Origin: CAIOYC01 sp038327995
Lineage (GTDB): Bacteria; Pseudomonadota; Alphaproteobacteria; Caulobacterales; Caulobacteraceae
DNA length: 64,000 bases
NCBI GenBank assembly: GCA_038327995.1
Contig: JBBQLP010000010.1
Location: 6,359 to 70,358 of the forward strand
Direction: 5' to 3'
Within the stretch, counting starts at the first letter, position 1, and every line of letters starts with the position of its first letter. Below are positions 61,717-64,000 of the stretch, piece after piece. Made by a program: the position numbers and the translations under genes. Under the pieces are notes generated by a model. That model was given only the letters and a program-made list of their open reading frames with translations. It was not told where the DNA came from and searched no databases.

Positions 61717-62381
61717 GCTCCGTGCTCGCCCTTGCCCGCAGCGCGATGGAAAAACGCGCGGGTTCGCAGCATGGCGAGGCGTGCTGAATCTTCATGGTAG
61801 CCGCTGGGCGCCACAAAGGCGTGGCCCGCATCGTACTCGTGAATCGGCAGGTCGGGGTGGCGCTCGCGGATGCCCTCGACCTCCGCTGGCGGGATGAGTT
61901 CGTCCGTCCGCCCGAAATGCAGGATCGTCGGGCACAGCGGCGTCTCATCCTGGTAGAGACAAATCCCGCCACCGTAGAAACAGGCCGCCGCCGCGATCCC
62001 CTCGCACCTGCACGCCGCTAGCCAGGCGGCCGTGCCGCCGAAGCAGAACCCCATCACGAAGACCGGGCCCGCGAGGGCGTCGATGTAGGCCTGGATTCGG
62101 GGCAAGCACGCCTCGCCCCAGCCGGACGCCTCTCCTTTAGCGGACTGCGCGGCCATCAGCGCAGGGTCTGTGTCGTGGTGTGGAAAGGGCGTTCCTGCGG
62201 GCTCGAACAGGCTCGGGACCAGCACCTCGTAACCCTCGGCGGCGAACGTCTCAGCGAGCGCACGAAGGTGGGGCGTGACGCCCCAGATCGCGTGGCAGAT
62301 CACCAGCCCCCCACGCCGCGCTTCGATGGGAAGGGCGTGGTAGGCGTCGAAGGCGCCTGTGGAACAGGTAAGGGCTGTCAC
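61713..62381 (-). CDS. Dienelactone hydrolase family protein
   Basis: The 222-residue protein has the alpha/beta hydrolase fold with a cysteine nucleophile in VMGFCFGGTAAWL, the acid near HFGRTDELIP and the histidine in YDAGHAFVAP. Dienelactone hydrolases open lactone rings in aromatic degradation, but many relatives act on other esters. It starts with a GTG overlapping the stop of the paralogue just upstream and is convergent with mtnP. Confidence 0.87.
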   Translation of the reverse strand: MTALTCSTGAFDAYHALPIEARRGGLVICHAIWGVTPHLRALAETFAAEGYEVLVPSLFEPAGTPFPHHDTDPALMAAQSAKGEASGWGEACLPRIQAYIDALAGPVFVMGFCFGGTAAWLAACRCEGIAAAACFYGGGICLYQDETPLCPTILHFGRTDELIPPAEVEGIRERHPDLPIHEYDAGHAFVAPSGYHEDSARLAMLRTRAFFHRAAGKGEHGA

Positions 62382-63058
62382 CCCGCCCCGTTCGCCACGA
62401 ACAGCGCCAGCGTCCGCTCGCGGGCGAGTTTGGCGTCGGCAGGGTCCTGCGCCTCGACGCCGTCGTTGTTGAAGCCGTGGCCCGAGCCTTCGTAGATGTA
62501 CACTGGCAAGTCTGGGTGGGCGGCCTCGATCTTCGCCTTGGTCTCATCGGCGGGGATGTGACCATCCTTTCTGCCAAAGTGGCAGATCACCGGGGCCTTC
62601 AAGGGCAACTGGGCAATGCCGCCGATCTGCCCGCCGTAGTAGGCGGCCCCCGCCGCCAGCTCCGTGCACCGCGAAGCCGCCAGCCAGGTCATCGTGCCGC
62701 CATAGCAATAGCCGACCATGAAGACCGGCCCCTTGGCTTTCAGAGCGTCGATGCAGGCCTGAACGTCTGACATGGCGTTATCCGGCCCGTTGGCCATGGC
62801 GTATTTCACGCCCGCCTGCATCCCCTCCGGGTCGTGCCCGGCGGTGAAGCCCTTTTCTTGCCGGTCGAACATCGAAGGTGCAATGGTGTCGAAGCCGAGC
62901 TTGGACCAACGCGCCACATCCTCCCGCACATACTTATCGATGCCGAAGATCTCTTGGATGATGACAATGCCGCCCTTGCGGGTTCCTTCGGCGTCTGCCT
63001 GCAGGGCGGTGAACTCAAAGCCGTCGTGGGCGGATTTCAGGGTGATGGTGCTGGCCAT
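62378..63058 (-). CDS. Dienelactone hydrolase family protein
   Basis: The 226-residue protein is a paralogue of its downstream neighbour. The nucleophile is in MVGYCYGGTMTWL, the acid near HFGRKDGHIP and the histidine in YEGSGHGFNND. The N-terminal segment GIVIIQEIFGID is typical of the family. The two genes overlap by four bases (GTGA) and probably form an operon that arose by duplication. Confidence 0.9.
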   Translation of the reverse strand: MASTITLKSAHDGFEFTALQADAEGTRKGGIVIIQEIFGIDKYVREDVARWSKLGFDTIAPSMFDRQEKGFTAGHDPEGMQAGVKYAMANGPDNAMSDVQACIDALKAKGPVFMVGYCYGGTMTWLAASRCTELAAGAAYYGGQIGGIAQLPLKAPVICHFGRKDGHIPADETKAKIEAAHPDLPVYIYEGSGHGFNNDGVEAQDPADAKLARERTLALFVANGAG

Positions 63059-63112
63059 GGGGAGGCTCCTTCTCTTCGGACGCCAGCGGTATCGCCCGCG
63101 TTTTGTTAGGGA

Positions 63113-63859
63113 TCAATGGGGGACGGCGGCGTTCAGCACGGGACCAATCTCGTCGTGCAGCACGAGGTCGGCGATGGGGTCGAGCGGCGTGGGCTCGCGA
63201 TTGACAATGACCAGCTTGGCGCCGATCTCTTTCGCTAGAACAGGGAAATCCGCCGCTGGGCGCACGACGAGCGAAGAGCCGAGCACCAGGAAAAGGTCCG
63301 CCGCCAGCGTCTCTTCCTCGGCCCGCGCCATAGGCGCTTCGGGCATCGGCTGACCGAACGAGATGGTGGCGGTCTTCAGAAGCCCCGCGCATTGGAAACA
63401 GCTCGGTATTTCCCCACGTTCCATAAAACCCGGCTCGAGTTCATCCAGTTCATGGCGCGCGCCGCAGGTGAGACATTTGGCGTAGCTGGCGTTGCCGTGT
63501 AGTTCGATCACCTGCTGGAGAGGCACGCCGGAATCCTGGTGCAGATTGTCCACGTTCTGGGTGACGACGGCCGCGGCCTTGCCCAAAGCGATCAGCCGCG
63601 CCACCGCGAAATGCCCGGCGTTGGGGCTGGCGCCGGTCCAGCCCGCGCTCTTGGCGAAGACCCTGCGCCAGGCTTCCCGCCGCATCTCCTCGGAGCGTAC
63701 GAAGTCCTGAAACTGGATTGGCTTCATATTCGACCAGACGCCGCCCGGCGAGCGAAAGTCCGGGATACCGCTCTCGGTCGATATGCCCGCTCCGGTGAAG
63801 ACGACGACGCGCCGGGCGTCGTCGATCATCTGTTTCAGCCGCTCGCGACCGCTCGTCAT
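63113..63859 (-). CDS. cobB: NAD-dependent protein deacetylase (sirtuin)
   Basis: The 248-residue protein has the sirtuin NAD-binding segments VVFTGAGISTESGIPDFR and TQNVDNLHQDSG, the catalytic histidine in IELHGNASYAKC, and two CxxC pairs (CLTC and CFQC) that should bind zinc. The segment LGSSLVVRPAADFP also fits. It removes acyl groups from protein lysines at the expense of NAD. It lies three bases after the ychF stop, on the same strand. Confidence 0.95.
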   Translation of the reverse strand: MTSGRERLKQMIDDARRVVVFTGAGISTESGIPDFRSPGGVWSNMKPIQFQDFVRSEEMRREAWRRVFAKSAGWTGASPNAGHFAVARLIALGKAAAVVTQNVDNLHQDSGVPLQQVIELHGNASYAKCLTCGARHELDELEPGFMERGEIPSCFQCAGLLKTATISFGQPMPEAPMARAEEETLAADLFLVLGSSLVVRPAADFPVLAKEIGAKLVIVNREPTPLDPIADLVLHDEIGPVLNAAVPH

Positions 63860-63862
63860 GGA

Positions 63863-64000
63863 TCAGGTGTTGAACAGGAAGTGCATCACGTCGCCATCCT
63901 TGACGAGATAAGTCTTGCCCTCGGCGCGGAGTTTGCCAGCGTCGCGGGCGCCCGCCTCGCCGTTCAGCCGCACGTAGTCATCGTAGGCGATGGTCTCTGC
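63863..64000 (-). CDS. ychF: Redox-regulated ATPase YchF, C-terminal part (cut by window edge)
   Basis: The last 45 codons read ETIAYDDYVRLNGEAGARDAGKLRAEGKTYLVKDGDVMHFLFNT. The ending GDVMHFLFN and the phrase AGKLRAEGKTYLVKDGD are characteristic of the C-terminal TGS domain of YchF (Obg-family ATPase). The rest of the gene lies beyond the right edge. The stop is at 63863. Confidence 0.85.
   Translation of the reverse strand, partial: AETIAYDDYVRLNGEAGARDAGKLRAEGKTYLVKDGDVMHFLFNT

Noticed and set aside
1..64000. CRISPR arrays, insertion sequences, prophage or toxin-antitoxin modules
   Set aside because: No regularly spaced repeats, transposase, phage structural or toxin-antitoxin gene pairs were seen on either strand.

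Overview
The window reads as chromosomal DNA of an alphaproteobacterium of the Caulobacterales (Caulobacter, Phenylobacterium or Brevundimonas type). It is GC-rich and densely coded on both strands, with many TGATG, ATGA or GTGA gene overlaps. The lineage call rests mainly on the flagellar block at 13.0-28.3 kb, which holds the cell-cycle regulator sciP, the fliF-fliG-flbE-fliN-flbD operon and flhA in Caulobacter-like order, and on a mucR gene at 50.7 kb. I saw no insertion sequence, prophage, CRISPR array, rRNA or tRNA gene. This looks like core chromosome rather than an accessory island.

Layout. 0-8.6 kb: a fasciclin-domain protein, a Sel1-prolyl 4-hydroxylase fusion, the tRNA thiolase mnmA, a long Q/A-rich lipoprotein, an acetyl-CoA acetyltransferase, a small secreted protein, a pirin and an Lrp/AsnC regulator. 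8.6-13.0 kb: a coupled petP-petR-histidine kinase operon, a branched-chain aminotransferase and pgsA. 13.0-28.3 kb: flagellar genes. flgK-flgL and fliK-flgD-(37-codon ORF)-flgE diverge from an intergenic region with two sigma-54-like promoters and three CCCGGCA motifs. They are followed by sciP, a CtrA-like box, fliF-fliG-flbE-fliN-flbD and flhA. 28.3-33.7 kb: an O6-alkylguanine methyltransferase, two secreted proteins including an acetamidase/formamidase, a lone receiver protein, an ELM1-family protein, greA, a small membrane protein and a patatin.

33.7-41.7 kb: carB and carA, separated by about 2.9 kb that holds a secreted hydrolase and a type II NADH dehydrogenase, then dgkA. 41.7-49.2 kb: acyl-CoA synthetase, a DUF2141 protein, a GMC oxidoreductase, a DUF1993 protein, enoyl-CoA hydratase and an ArsR-GST-tandem-AHSA1 operon. 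49.3-51.1 kb: a DUF2336 protein and mucR. 51.1-55.5 kb: M16 peptidase, thrC, SURF1 and cytochrome oxidase subunit III on one strand. 55.7-61.7 kb: hemF and trmL diverging from petA-petB-petC (cytochrome bc1), then a hydrolase and mtnP. 61.7-64 kb: two dienelactone-hydrolase paralogues, a sirtuin and the last 45 codons of ychF.

How the parts connect. FlbD is the sigma-54 activator expected to act on the flgK/fliK promoters, and its gene ends the early fliF operon, which carries a CtrA-like box. SciP and MucR are known in Caulobacter as antagonists of CtrA-dependent transcription, so this window holds several nodes of one cell-cycle and flagellar circuit. PetR-type regulators lie about 47 kb from petABC, and the oxidase subunit III/SURF1 genes add a second respiratory theme. 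All functions are inferred from protein sequence read by eye; no database search was run.
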